From contig NZ_CP031015.1 in NCBI RefSeq assembly GCF_003850245.1, positions 3,162,001 to 3,226,000 of the forward strand: a stretch of 64,000 bases of DNA, given 5' to 3'. Below the pieces are notes generated by a model. The model was not told the DNA's origin. It saw only the letters and a program-made list of their open reading frames with translations, and made no database searches. The translations under genes and the position numbers were made by a program. This DNA is from Microbacterium sp. ABRD28. GTDB taxonomy: Bacteria; Actinomycetota; Actinomycetes; Actinomycetales; Microbacteriaceae. Shown piece after piece: positions 17,961-26,764 of the stretch (position 1 is the first letter of the stretch; each line of letters begins with the position of its first letter).

Positions 17961-18941
17961 ATGGACTGGCTGCAGATCCTCTCCAACACCGCCTCCTCGA
18001 TTCTGAGTCCGGCGACCATCGGCTACGCCCTGGCGGCGCTCGGTCTCGCGGTGCACTTCGGCTACACCGGCCTGATCAACATGGGCATCGCCGGGTTCAT
18101 GGCGATCGGGGCATACGGCTACGCGATCGGCGTTCTCACCTTCGGACTGGAGTGGTGGCTCGCCGCACTCCTGGGCCTCGTGGCGTCGGCCGTCTTCGCC
18201 GTCATCCTCGGCATCCCGACCCTGCGACTGCGCGGCGACTATCTCGCGATCGTCACGATCGCGGCGGCCGAGGTGGTGCGTCTGCTCTTCCTCACCACCG
18301 CATTCGACGACGTCACCGGCTCGGCCGACGGGCTCAGCGGGTATCACGCGAGTTTCCGCGGGGCGAACCCGATCCCCGACGGCACCTACGGCTTCGGACC
18401 CTTCACCTACAACGAGACCCAGTGGTGGGTGCGGATCATGGGGCTTCTGACCCTCGCGTTCGCGGTGCTCGTGGTGTGGATGCTGACCCGCAGCCCCTGG
18501 GGCCGGACGATCAAGGGCATCCGCGAGGACGAAGACGCCGTGCGCGCGCTCGGCAAGAACGTCTACGCGTACAAGATGCAGTCCCTCATTCTGGGTGGTG
18601 TGCTCGCCGCGGCGGGCGGCATCGTGTACGCCCTTCCCTCGGCGGTCAGCCCCGGTGTGTACGTGACCTCGCTGACGTTCTTCGTGTGGACGGCGCTTCT
18701 GTTGGGCGGTGCGGCGACGGTGTTCGGCCCGCTCCTCGGATCGCTGATCTTCTGGGTGCTCCAGACCTTCCTCTCCAACGTCCTCCCGGCGTTGGTGGCG
18801 GCGGGCATCCTTCCCTTCATGACCCAGATCCAGGCGGGAACGCTGCGCTTCATCATCGTGGGCGTCGCGCTCATGCTCCTCGTGATCTTCATGCCGCAGG
18901 GCATCCTCGGCAACAAGAAGGAGCTGACCTTTGTCCGATAA
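17961..18941 (+). CDS. livM: Branched-chain amino acid ABC permease LivM
   Basis: A 326-residue permease with 8-9 hydrophobic segments. YALAALGLAVHFGYTGLINMG near the N-terminus and GRTIKGIREDEDAVRALGKN, the cytoplasmic EAA-like coupling loop, are family hallmarks. It pairs with LivH as the membrane channel. Its start lies 9 bp after livH and its end overlaps livG by 11 bp. Confidence 0.93.
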   Translation: MDWLQILSNTASSILSPATIGYALAALGLAVHFGYTGLINMGIAGFMAIGAYGYAIGVLTFGLEWWLAALLGLVASAVFAVILGIPTLRLRGDYLAIVTIAAAEVVRLLFLTTAFDDVTGSADGLSGYHASFRGANPIPDGTYGFGPFTYNETQWWVRIMGLLTLAFAVLVVWMLTRSPWGRTIKGIREDEDAVRALGKNVYAYKMQSLILGGVLAAAGGIVYALPSAVSPGVYVTSLTFFVWTALLLGGAATVFGPLLGSLIFWVLQTFLSNVLPALVAAGILPFMTQIQAGTLRFIIVGVALMLLVIFMPQGILGNKKELTFVR

Positions 18942-19953
18942 CCAGCCCTCCAACGAGCCCGTCGACGATGTCGATCCGATGGCCGCCCCCACGCCGCGCG
19001 CGAAGACCACCGGTCTCCACGTGGGCGAGGTGCGGCCCGGAGTGCCGAAGGTCGACCCGATCCTCGTCGCCGACGGCGTGCAGCGCTCCTTCGGCGGTGT
19101 CAACGCCGTCGACGTCGAGCATCTCGAGATCCCGCGGGGCGCCATCACGGCGCTCATCGGACCCAACGGTGCCGGCAAGACCACCCTGTTCAACCTGCTG
19201 ACCGGCTTCGACAAGCCCAACACGGGCACGTGGAGCTTCGAGGGGAAGAACCTCTCCGGCATCCCGGCCTATCGCGTGTCGCGCATGGGACTGGTCCGCA
19301 CCTTCCAGCTGACCAAGGCCCTCGGCCTCCTCACCGTCATGGAGAACATGAAGCTCGGCGCGACCGGGCAGCGCGGGGAGAAGTTCTGGGCCTCGCTCTT
19401 CCCGCCGCTGTGGCGCAAGCAGGACGCCGAGATCGAGCAGCGCGCCGAGGGTCTGCTGAAGAAGTTCAAGCTCGACGCCAAGTCGGCCGACTTCGCCGCG
19501 AGCCTCTCGGGCGGTCAGCGCAAGCTCCTCGAGATGGCCCGGGCCCTCATGACCCAGCCGACGCTGGTCATGCTCGATGAGCCGATGGCCGGGGTGAACC
19601 CGGCGCTGACCCAGTCGCTCCTCGATCACATCCTCGACCTCAAGGACGAGGGGATGACGGTGCTCTTCGTCGAGCACGACATGCACATGGTCCGGCACAT
19701 CGCCGACTGGGTGGTCGTCATGGCCGAAGGACGTATCGTCGCCGAAGGCGACCCGGCATCCGTCATGAAGAATCCCGCGGTCATCGATGCCTATCTCGGC
19801 GCGCACCAGGAGCTCGATCTCGGTGTCGTCACCGGCCGGATCCCGGTCGTCGACGCCGATGCCGGAACGGATGCCGCGGCCTCGGCGTCGTACAGCGCCC
19901 AGACGCTCGTCGAAGAAGGCCTGGCCGAGGAAGAGCAGGAGGAGCAGAAGTGA
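18931..19953 (+). CDS. livG: Branched-chain amino acid ABC ATPase LivG
   Basis: A 340-residue ATPase with TTG start. An acidic ~45-residue leader precedes the ABC core, which has Walker A GPNGAGKT, signature LSGGQRKLLEMARAL, Walker B LVMLDEPMAGVNP and switch His in VEHDMHM. The core matches LivG, while the family usually begins near the VQRSFGG segment. A Glu/Ala-rich tail (GLAEEEQEEQK) is also extra. Both extensions look disordered. Its 3' end overlaps livF as GTGA. Confidence 0.92.
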   Translation: MSDNQPSNEPVDDVDPMAAPTPRAKTTGLHVGEVRPGVPKVDPILVADGVQRSFGGVNAVDVEHLEIPRGAITALIGPNGAGKTTLFNLLTGFDKPNTGTWSFEGKNLSGIPAYRVSRMGLVRTFQLTKALGLLTVMENMKLGATGQRGEKFWASLFPPLWRKQDAEIEQRAEGLLKKFKLDAKSADFAASLSGGQRKLLEMARALMTQPTLVMLDEPMAGVNPALTQSLLDHILDLKDEGMTVLFVEHDMHMVRHIADWVVVMAEGRIVAEGDPASVMKNPAVIDAYLGAHQELDLGVVTGRIPVVDADAGTDAAASASYSAQTLVEEGLAEEEQEEQK

Positions 19954-20708
19954 GCACTCCCACCGAGGCCGGCGCGGCCACCACCACCGGCACCCCCGTC
20001 GTCTTCGTCGATGACGTTCACGCCGGATACCTTCCCGGGGTGAACATCCTGAACGGATGCTCACTGGTCGCCCATCAGGGCGAGCTGATCGGCATCATCG
20101 GGCCGAACGGTGCAGGCAAGTCCACGCTCCTGAAGGCGATCTTCGGGCAGGTGAACATCCGGAAGGGCACCGTCACGCTCGAGGGCGACGACATCACGGG
20201 ACTCAAGGCCAACAAGCTCGTCGCACGCGGGGTCGGCTTTATCCCCCAGACGAACAACGTCTTCCCCAGCCTCACCATCGAGGAGAATCTCCAGATGGGG
20301 CTGTATCAGCGCCCGAGTGCCTACAAGGAGCGCCTGGAGTTCGTCACCGGCATCTTCTCCGAGCTCGGCAAGCGGCTGAAGCAGCGCGCCGGGTCGCTCT
20401 CGGGTGGTGAACGTCAGATGGTGGCGATGAGCCGTGCGCTGATGATGAACCCCAAGGTGCTGCTCCTCGACGAGCCGTCGGCGGGTCTCTCCCCCGTGCG
20501 GCAGGACGAGGCGTTCATCCGGGTCTCGGAGATCAACAAGGCCGGGGTCACCTGCATCATGGTGGAGCAGAACGCCCGCCGCTGCCTGCAGATCTGCGAC
20601 CGCGGGTACGTCCTCGACCAGGGACGCGACGCGTACACCGGCACCGGCCGCGAACTGCTGAACGACCCCAAGGTCACCGAGCTGTACCTCGGCACGCTGG
20701 GCGCCTGA
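19950..20708 (+). CDS. livF: Branched-chain amino acid ABC ATPase LivF
   Basis: A 252-residue ATPase with Walker A GPNGAGKS, signature LSGGERQMVAMSRAL, Walker B LLLDEPSAGLSP and VEQNARR as the switch region, all typical of LivF. GTG start overlaps the livG stop by 4 bp. It is last in the operon and converges on the livK gene across a strong terminator. Confidence 0.93.
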   Translation: MSTPTEAGAATTTGTPVVFVDDVHAGYLPGVNILNGCSLVAHQGELIGIIGPNGAGKSTLLKAIFGQVNIRKGTVTLEGDDITGLKANKLVARGVGFIPQTNNVFPSLTIEENLQMGLYQRPSAYKERLEFVTGIFSELGKRLKQRAGSLSGGERQMVAMSRALMMNPKVLLLDEPSAGLSPVRQDEAFIRVSEINKAGVTCIMVEQNARRCLQICDRGYVLDQGRDAYTGTGRELLNDPKVTELYLGTLGA

Positions 20709-20709
20709 C

Positions 20710-20751
20710 GCGCGCAGCGCGTGCACCCTCGCGCGCAGCGCGTGCACCCTC
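20710..20751. repeat. 21-bp perfect tandem duplication
   Basis: Two adjacent copies of a 21-bp unit starting GCGCGCAGCGCG occupy 20710-20730 and 20731-20751, immediately after the livF stop and before the terminator. It looks like a recent slippage product and nothing suggests a function. Confidence 0.8.
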
Positions 20752-20764
20752 GCGCCGCATGGAG

Positions 20765-20799
20765 AACGGGCCCCGGAGTCGATGACTCCGGGGCCCGTT
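20765..20799. terminator. Bidirectional terminator between livF and livK
   Basis: A perfect 16-bp stem (20765-20780 with 20784-20799, arms beginning AACGGGCCCCGG) with a 3-nt GAT loop lies between the convergent livF and livK ends. No T-tract follows, as is common in high-GC actinobacteria. Confidence 0.85.
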
Positions 20800-20815
20800 G
20801 CCGTATCAGGCTGAA

Positions 20816-22102
20816 TCAGCCCTCGTACGCCGAGTAGGTGTTGTCCTCGCCGTACTGGTAGATGCCGATCGACGCCTCGGTCGGGTCGCCGACCTCGTCG
20901 AAGGTGATCGGACCCGAGATGCCGTCGTAGTCGGCCGTCCCGCCACCGAGGATGATGTCGGCGCACTCCGCGTAGCTGGTGCACTTCTCGCCTTCGCCCT
21001 CGCCACCGGACACGGTGATGAGGTTCTCAGCGATGTCGGCGGGGTCGGTCGAACCCGCCGCGAGCGACGCGAGAGCCAGCAGCACGACCGCGTCGAACGA
21101 CTCGGCGGCGTAGCTGTACTCGGTGAGCTCGGGCAGGCCCTCGGCCGAGACCCACTCGTCGAGCGACGCGGTGAAGTCACCGATCGAATCGATCGAGAGA
21201 CCGGGCAGCGTTCCCTTGGCACCGGTGAGGGCACCGGGCTCGAGCTCCTCGCTGAAGTCGGACAGGTTGCCGTCGACGAAGTACAGCTTGTCGGCGGGGA
21301 ACGAGCCGAGCAGACCCGGGAGGATCGTCGTGACCTCTTCGAACGTGATCAGGGCGATCGCGTCGGGGTCGGCGGCGAGCACCTCAGAGATCTGCGCGTC
21401 GAAGTTCGTGTCACCGGTGTTGTACGTCGGCTGGGCCACGACCTCGCCGCCGGCCGCCTCGAACGCCTCGGTGACGTAGCCGGCGAGGCCGGTGCCGTAC
21501 GAGTCGTTCAGGACGATCATGCCGAGGGTCTGGTTGCCGTCCTCGGCGATGAGGTTGCCGAGCACCTCACCCTGCAGGACGTCGGACGGTGCGGTACGGA
21601 AGTACAGCCCGTTGTCGTCGTAGGTGGTGAACGCGTCGGAGGTGTTGGCCGGCGAGAACTGGATGACGCCCGCGCCCACGACCTGGTCGATGAACTGCAG
21701 CGAGGTGCCCGACGAGGCGGCGCCGATGATGGCCGAGACGTCCTCGCCGAGGAGGCGGGGGATCTCGGTCTCATAGGCCTTGTTGTCGGTGTCGCCCGAG
21801 TCGCCGTAGACGACGTCGATCGTGAGACCGGTCTCTTCGGAGACTTCGTTGATCTGCGAGGCGGCGTAGCCGACACCGGCTTCTTCCGGCGGGCCGAGGA
21901 AGGCGAGGTTACCGGTCTGCGGCAGGGCCGTACCGATCTTGAGGGCGAGTTCTTCGCCGGGTGCCGCGGCTGACGGCTCAGCGCTGTCGCCGCCGGTGTC
22001 GCCACCGCCGCCGGAACATCCGGCGAGGACGAGGGCGCTGGCGCCTGCGAGCGCGACGGCACCGAGGACGGTGCGCTTGCGCGAGCGAGTGAAGACGCTC
22101 AT
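20816..22102 (-). CDS. livK: Branched-chain amino acid ABC substrate-binding lipoprotein
   Basis: A 428-residue lipoprotein. The signal ends in the lipobox LAGC with Cys29, followed by a Gly/Asp/Ser linker and a type I periplasmic-binding fold (KIGTALPQTGNLAFLGPPE, AAGGEVVAQPTYNTGDTNFD). It should capture leucine/isoleucine/valine or a related ligand and deliver it to LivHM. ATG 22102 follows GGAGCAAC; upstream open frame to 22366 is not used. It has its own promoter and faces the livHMGF operon, sharing its terminator. Confidence 0.92.
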   Translation of the reverse strand: MSVFTRSRKRTVLGAVALAGASALVLAGCSGGGGDTGGDSAEPSAAAPGEELALKIGTALPQTGNLAFLGPPEEAGVGYAASQINEVSEETGLTIDVVYGDSGDTDNKAYETEIPRLLGEDVSAIIGAASSGTSLQFIDQVVGAGVIQFSPANTSDAFTTYDDNGLYFRTAPSDVLQGEVLGNLIAEDGNQTLGMIVLNDSYGTGLAGYVTEAFEAAGGEVVAQPTYNTGDTNFDAQISEVLAADPDAIALITFEEVTTILPGLLGSFPADKLYFVDGNLSDFSEELEPGALTGAKGTLPGLSIDSIGDFTASLDEWVSAEGLPELTEYSYAAESFDAVVLLALASLAAGSTDPADIAENLITVSGGEGEGEKCTSYAECADIILGGGTADYDGISGPITFDEVGDPTEASIGIYQYGEDNTYSAYEG

Positions 22103-22288
22103 GTTGCTCCTTGCTGTGTAAGGGTGCGAAACGGCTCGGGAAAGCCGCTTCCAGTGGGACAAACCTAATCGCGATCCCGTCTCGCCAATGTTGCCGTTCG
22201 TTAACGATCTGTAACGCTTGCGCAGGCTCCCGGCGGCACTGTGCGAAAAGAGGTCGCGAATCGCACAACAGGGTGGAGGATGACACCC

Positions 22289-23038
22289 GTGGCACGCATC
22301 ACGGTCGTCGGCGGCACCGGTCTCATCGGACGCAAGCTGATGGCGCGGCTGCGAGCCGACGGGCACGAGGCGCGTGCGGCCTCCCCCTCCACCGGAGTCG
22401 ACCTCGTCACGGGGACGGGCGTGGACGACGCCCTCGCCGGATCATCCGTCGTCATCGATGTGTCCAAACCCCGCACCTACGACCCCGATGCGGTGTGGCG
22501 GCATTTCGACCTCGCCACGCGCACTCTCGTCGCAGCGGAGTCGCGCGCGGGCGTCATCCATCACGTCGCCCTGTCGGCGGTGGGAACCGAACGGATCCCG
22601 CAGCCGATCCCCTTCTACCGGGCCAAGGCGCACGGCGAGGCGATTGTGCGCGACTCGGGGGTGCCGTTCTCGATCGTGAGGGCGACGCAGTTCTTCGAGT
22701 TCGGTGCGCAGATCGGCGCGCAGGCGCGCGCCGGAGGGACGGATGACGCGCGCGTCGCCGACGTGGAGGTCGAGCCGATCGCGGGCGACGACGTCGCCGC
22801 TGTGCTCGCAGGTCTCGTGGACGAGTCGCCGTCGGGCGGCGCCGCCGAGATCGCCGGGCCGGAGGTGATGCCCCTCGCCGATTTCGTCGCGCGCTGCCTT
22901 GCGGCGACCGGTGACGACCGACCCGTCGTCGCCGACCCGCGTGCGCTCTACTTCGGCGCCGTCATCGACCGGGGCGAACTGCTCCCCGGGCGGGACGCGT
23001 GGATCGCGCCGACCCGGCTGAGCGACTGGCTCGCGTGA
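22289..23038 (+). CDS. NmrA-like NAD(P)-binding (atypical SDR) protein
   Basis: A 249-residue Rossmann protein. The cofactor loop is GGTGLIG at its N-terminus. The ESRAGVIHHVALSAVG and PFYRAKAHGEAIVRDSGVPFSIVRATQFFEF segments match the atypical SDR5/NmrA-like group, which often lacks the full catalytic triad. GTG 22289 is chosen because GGAGGA lies 8 nt upstream; an ATG at 22280 overlaps that ribosome site. Substrate unknown. Confidence 0.82.
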   Translation: MARITVVGGTGLIGRKLMARLRADGHEARAASPSTGVDLVTGTGVDDALAGSSVVIDVSKPRTYDPDAVWRHFDLATRTLVAAESRAGVIHHVALSAVGTERIPQPIPFYRAKAHGEAIVRDSGVPFSIVRATQFFEFGAQIGAQARAGGTDDARVADVEVEPIAGDDVAAVLAGLVDESPSGGAAEIAGPEVMPLADFVARCLAATGDDRPVVADPRALYFGAVIDRGELLPGRDAWIAPTRLSDWLA

Positions 23039-23041
23039 CCC

Positions 23042-24004
23042 TCAGGTCACCGCGCCGACATCCGACACTCCGCGGCGGGCATGACGGATCGAGTCGACGG
23101 TCAGCACGATGAGAGCGATCCAGACGAGGCTGAAGCCGATCCAGCGCTCGAGCGGCATCGGCTCGCCGAGGAGGAACGCACCGGTGAGGAACTGCAGGAT
23201 CGGCGCGACGAACTGCAGCAGACCGATCAGGCTGAGGGGGACGCGCCGCGCGCCGGCGGCGAAGAAGAGGAGGGGTGTGGCGGTCACGACGCCCGCCAGC
23301 GACAGCAGCACGGCGTGCCAGACGCCCGCCGTGCCCATCGTGATGCCCGAGGTGAGCCCGACGCTCACCAGCACGACGAGGGCGACGGGCGTCAGCCAGA
23401 GGGTTTCGAGGGTGAGTCCGCTCACGGCGTCGACGGCGGGGCCGATCTGCTTCTTCACCAGGCCGTACAGGCCGAACGAGAACGCCAGAGAGAGCGCGAT
23501 CCACGGGAAGGCGCCGTAGCCGACCGCGATGACGATGCAGGCGACGGCGGCGATCGCGAGCGCGATCCACTGCGTGGTCCGCAGGCGCTCGCGCAGCACC
23601 ACGACACCGAGCAGCACGGTGACGATCGGATTGATGAAGTACCCCAGGCTCGTCTCGATCACGTGCCCGGTGAGGGCCGCGATCAGGAACACCTGCCAGT
23701 TGATGTAGATGAGGATGCCGGCGACCGCCGTCCACAGCAGCAGTCGCCGGGCGCGCAGGATGACGAGGAACTTCCCCCAGCCACGCGTGACCGCGAGCAG
23801 CAGCGCGCAGAAGAGCAGCGACAGCAGGATGCGCCACGCGACGACCTCGAACGCGCCGGTCGGTTCGAGCAGGAGGAAGTAGAGCGGCAGAAAACCCCAG
23901 ATGAGGTAGGCCGCGAGCGCGTACACGGCGCCGAGAGTGCGTTCCCGCGTCGGGTCCGCGGGTGGGGCGACACCCCCGGTCGTCTCGGTCGTCTCACGCG
24001 TCAC
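23042..24004 (-). CDS. rarD: EamA-family transporter RarD
   Basis: A 320-residue protein with ten hydrophobic segments and two EamA repeats. YLIWGFLPLYFLLLEPTGAFEVVAWRILLSL is the RarD signature of the chloramphenicol-sensitive-protein subgroup. The C-terminal ALIVLTVDS helix is typical. Transport substrate is not established. It converges on the NmrA-like gene with a 3-bp gap. Confidence 0.88.
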   Translation of the reverse strand: MTRETTETTGGVAPPADPTRERTLGAVYALAAYLIWGFLPLYFLLLEPTGAFEVVAWRILLSLLFCALLLAVTRGWGKFLVILRARRLLLWTAVAGILIYINWQVFLIAALTGHVIETSLGYFINPIVTVLLGVVVLRERLRTTQWIALAIAAVACIVIAVGYGAFPWIALSLAFSFGLYGLVKKQIGPAVDAVSGLTLETLWLTPVALVVLVSVGLTSGITMGTAGVWHAVLLSLAGVVTATPLLFFAAGARRVPLSLIGLLQFVAPILQFLTGAFLLGEPMPLERWIGFSLVWIALIVLTVDSIRHARRGVSDVGAVT

Positions 24005-24089
24005 CGGCTCAGCCTACGCGCGGGTGGTGGCGCGGATGTCGGGCCGATCGGTCATCCGTGGCCTGTTCGATGTCGTGCGTACACACGAA

Positions 24090-24123
24090 ACGGGGGCCGG
24101 ATGCCGAAGCATCCGACCCCCGT
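24090..24123 (-). terminator. groES terminator
   Basis: A stem of about 15 bp (arms 24090-24104 and 24109-24123, ACGGGGG...CCCCCGT, one G-T wobble) closed by a CGAA loop lies 22 bp past the groES stop. Confidence 0.8.
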
Positions 24124-24145
24124 GGAGTGTGTCGCCGAGATGGAC

Positions 24146-24454
24146 TCAGCGGACGACGACCGCCAGCACGTCGCGAGCGGAGAGGACGAGGAACTCGTCC
24201 GCGCCGAACTTGACCTCGGTGCCGCCGTACTTGGAGTAGATCACGCGGTCGCCGACGGCGACGTCGAGCGGGATCCGGTTGCCGTTGTCGTCGATGCGGC
24301 CGGGGCCCACGGCCACGACCTCGCCCTCCTGGGGCTTCTCCTTGGCGGTGTCGGGGATGACCAGACCGCTCGAGGTGGTCTGCTCGGCCTCGACCTGCTT
24401 GATGACGATGCGGTCCTCGAGCGGCTTGATGGAAACCTGAGTGGAAACCGTCAC
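24146..24454 (-). CDS. groES: Co-chaperonin GroES
   Basis: A 102-residue GroES of normal length: [16 protein letters not shown], the mobile loop [34 protein letters not shown] and DVLAVV. It caps GroEL during protein folding. GTG start lies behind AGAGGTAG. No groEL is present in the window; a terminator follows immediately, so groES is monocistronic here. The upstream region has a clear promoter and two HrcA-type operators. Confidence 0.97.
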   Translation of the reverse strand: MTVSTQVSIKPLEDRIVIKQVEAEQTTSSGLVIPDTAKEKPQEGEVVAVGPGRIDDNGNRIPLDVAVGDRVIYSKYGGTEVKFGADEFLVLSARDVLAVVVR

Positions 24455-24487
24455 GGTCTACCTCTTCTTTCTTGAGATGAAGACTGG

Positions 24488-24514
24488 TTAGCACCCACAC
24501 CTTGAGAGTGCTAA
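24488..24514 (-). promoter_or_regulatory. CIRCE operator 1 (HrcA) at groES
   Basis: TTAGCACCC-N9-GAGTGCTAA (24488-24496, 24506-24514) matches the CIRCE consensus at 17 of 18 arm positions. It lies just downstream of the -10 box TACACT (minus strand, 24518-24523), covering the expected transcription start, so HrcA repression of groES is strongly indicated. Confidence 0.9.
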
Positions 24515-24533
24515 TCCAGTGTAGGCAAACCGT

Positions 24534-24558
24534 TGGCACTCCCGCAACGTGAGTGCCA
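24534..24558 (-). promoter_or_regulatory. CIRCE-like operator 2 at groES
   Basis: TGGCACTC-N9-GAGTGCCA has perfect 8-bp arms and the CIRCE 9-bp spacing, and differs from consensus at the two outer positions. It overlaps the -35 box TTGCGG (minus strand, 24542-24547), which stands 18 bp from the -10. Together with operator 1 it would block the whole promoter. Confidence 0.75.
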
Positions 24559-24701
24559 GATTCGGGGCGCGCACAGTAGCAGATCGCGACGCACGGGGAA
24601 ACGGTCGCCCGCCACCTACCGGAGGTCCGAGGAGGTGTGTATCATCCGAGGTGGGACGCCGCTCTCACAGCTGAGACCACTCAGTGACGAACAACGCGGC
24701 A

Positions 24702-24753
24702 AAGAGAGTCGAATTGGGGCGGAACCTGGGGAGGTTCCGGAATCGACTCTCTT
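24702..24753 (+). promoter_or_regulatory. Long hairpin in the 5' leader of the Hsp70-like gene
   Basis: AAGAGAGTCGA (24702-24712) pairs with TCGACTCTCTT (24743-24753), and inside it GGAACC (24721-24726) pairs with GGTTCC (24733-24738). The structure ends one base before the ribosome site GGGGGAG (24754-24760) of the TTG start at 24769. It could be a translational control element or an operator for the locus regulator. The rest of 24559-24701 shows nothing clear. Confidence 0.5.
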
Positions 24754-24768
24754 GGGGGAGATGAGATC

Positions 24769-26760
24769 TTGGCTACTGGGGCTACGTATTTTTTGGGGAT
24801 CGACGTCGGAACGACGCGGATCGCTGCGGCAACCGCGCGGACCGCGCCCGACGGCAGTATCGTCGCGGCACCGTTCCCGTTGGGACGACGCAATGACAGC
24901 GCCGCGACGGTGGTGTTCGTCGCCGACGACGGCGAACTGCTGATCGGAGACGCCGCCGAGCGTCGTGGCATCACACAGCCCGAGCGGCTCGTGCGCGAGT
25001 TCAAGCGCAGCATCGGCGACGATGTTCCGGTGGTCGCCGGTGGACGGTCGATCCCGGCAGAGAAGCTGTGGGCGCACACCGTCGCGGCCGTCGTCGACGC
25101 GGTCGTCGAGCGCGAAGGCTCCCGCCCCGCCGCCGTGATGCTCACCCACCCCACGGCGTGGGGTCCCCACCGCATCGGCCTCATCCTGTCGGCGCTCGAC
25201 AAGCTGGGCGTCAAAGACGTGCACCTGATCACCGAGCCCGAAGCGGCGGCCCGTCACTACGAGTCCGGTCGGGTGATGGCGGCCGGGCAGGCTCTCGCCG
25301 TCTACGACCTGGGCGGCGGCACCTTCGACTCCGTCATCCTGCGCAAGAGCGCCGACGGCTCCTTCGCTCCCGTGGGCATCCCGGTCGGGATCGACAACCT
25401 CGGCGGCGCGGACTTCGACGACGCCGTGTTCCGTCATGTCCTGCGCTCCTCGGGTGTCGCTGAAGCCGACCTCAACGACGTCGACCCCGACATCCGTCTC
25501 GCGTTGGCGCAGCTGCGCCGCGAGTGCGTCGAGGCCAAGGAAGCCCTCTCGTTCGACTCCGACGTCACCGTGCCGGTGCTGCTCCCCTCCGGGGCGACGA
25601 GCGTGCGCCTCACGCGCCAGGAGTTCGAGGAGATGATCGACGGCTCGATCGAGCGCACGATCGACACCCTCGAAGACGGGCTCGACTCGGCCGGTCTCGA
25701 GCCCGAGGCCCTGGAGAGCATCCTCCTCATCGGCGGTTCCTCCCGGATCCCGCTCGTGGCCGAGCGGCTGTCCGAGCGTCTCGACCGACCGATCGCGATC
25801 GACGCCGACCCGAAGTCCTCCATCGCCCTGGGCGCCGCCCGCGCCCTCGTTCCTGTCGCGGCGGAGGAGTCGGCCACGACGCTCGCGCTCGTTCCCGCAG
25901 GGGCTGCGGTGGGCGCTGCGGGTGCGTTGGCGACGACGGATGCCGCGGCTGCCGCCACGACCGACCTCGCCGTGTTCGACCCCAAGGGTCCGGCCGAGCA
26001 GAAGGCGGCGCGTCGCTGGTACCAGCGCGTGCCCGCCGTCGCCGCGGCCGGAGCGGGCGCCCTCGTCATCGCCACGGGCCTGGTCTTCGCCAGCGCCGGG
26101 GGGCTGGGTGCGGGCACCTTCGACACCACCGCGTCGACCGAGAATCTGCGCGAGTGGGTCGACGTGGAGCTCACGCCGTCGCCGGCGGCTGTCGCTGATC
26201 TTCCGACATCCGACCCGGTCGCCGTAGGCCCAGTACCGCAGGCACCGCAGGCCAAGCAGGACCGCGGCTCGAGCCCGTCGAAGCCGAAGGCCACCAACCA
26301 GCGCAAGCAGGCGGCCGAGCGCAACGCCGCGGTGCGGCCGCCCGACCCGAAGCCGGCCGCGACCCAGTCGCCGACCTCGGGTAAGCCGTCGTCGCCGAAG
26401 CCCTCGCAGTCGAGCGGCGGCGGGAGCACGAGCTCGCCGGCTCCCGGGACGAGCACGCCTGCGCCGGGAACGAGCACCCCGGCACCGGGAACGTCGACAC
26501 CTGCCCCCGATCCGAGCACGTCTTCACCGAACCCGACGCCGACCGAAACCACACCGGACCCGACGCCGACCGAGACGACGCCGGACCCGACGCCGACCGA
26601 AACCACACCGGACCCGACGCCGACGGAAACGACACCGGACCCGACGCCGACCGAGACGACGCCGGCTCCTGAGGTCACGCAGACACAGGAGCCCACACCC
26701 GACCCGCCAGCGGACACACCGCCGGCCGATTCCACCCCGAGCCCCGACAACCCGGCTTGA
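24769..26760 (+). CDS. Membrane-anchored Hsp70-like ATPase with Pro/Thr-rich outer tail
   Basis: A 663-residue protein with TTG start. Residues 1-370 form an Hsp70/actin-like ATPase: phosphate-1 GIDVGTTR, phosphate-2 YDLGGGTFD, adenosine motif LIGGSSRIPLV. There is no DnaK substrate-binding domain. A single membrane helix at about 423-447 (VAAAGAGALVIATGLVFASAGG) is followed by ~210 residues rich in Pro, Thr and Ser, with APGTST and nine-residue PTPTETTPD repeats, probably crossing the cell wall. It heads a four-gene operon and lies 4 bp before the LuxR regulator. A role in sensing or folding at the envelope is inference from topology and neighbours. Confidence 0.85.
   Translation: MATGATYFLGIDVGTTRIAAATARTAPDGSIVAAPFPLGRRNDSAATVVFVADDGELLIGDAAERRGITQPERLVREFKRSIGDDVPVVAGGRSIPAEKLWAHTVAAVVDAVVEREGSRPAAVMLTHPTAWGPHRIGLILSALDKLGVKDVHLITEPEAAARHYESGRVMAAGQALAVYDLGGGTFDSVILRKSADGSFAPVGIPVGIDNLGGADFDDAVFRHVLRSSGVAEADLNDVDPDIRLALAQLRRECVEAKEALSFDSDVTVPVLLPSGATSVRLTRQEFEEMIDGSIERTIDTLEDGLDSAGLEPEALESILLIGGSSRIPLVAERLSERLDRPIAIDADPKSSIALGAARALVPVAAEESATTLALVPAGAAVGAAGALATTDAAAAATTDLAVFDPKGPAEQKAARRWYQRVPAVAAAGAGALVIATGLVFASAGGLGAGTFDTTASTENLREWVDVELTPSPAAVADLPTSDPVAVGPVPQAPQAKQDRGSSPSKPKATNQRKQAAERNAAVRPPDPKPAATQSPTSGKPSSPKPSQSSGGGSTSSPAPGTSTPAPGTSTPAPGTSTPAPDPSTSSPNPTPTETTPDPTPTETTPDPTPTETTPDPTPTETTPDPTPTETTPAPEVTQTQEPTPDPPADTPPADSTPSPDNPA
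26530..26670 (+). repeat. 27-bp tandem repeats coding PTPTETTPD
   Basis: About five near-identical 27-bp units, differing by silent changes, encode the repeated nine residues in the extracellular tail of the Hsp70-like protein. Copy number may vary between strains. Confidence 0.8.
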
Positions 26761-26764
26761 CCCG

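Noticed and set aside
17601-19262. 553-codon minus-strand frame across livH, livM and livG
   Set aside because: Antisense shadow of a complete, well-supported ABC transporter operon.
20710-20751. 21-bp tandem duplication as a CRISPR or attachment site
   Set aside because: Only two adjacent units with no spacer, no cas genes and no integrase; simple slippage explains it.
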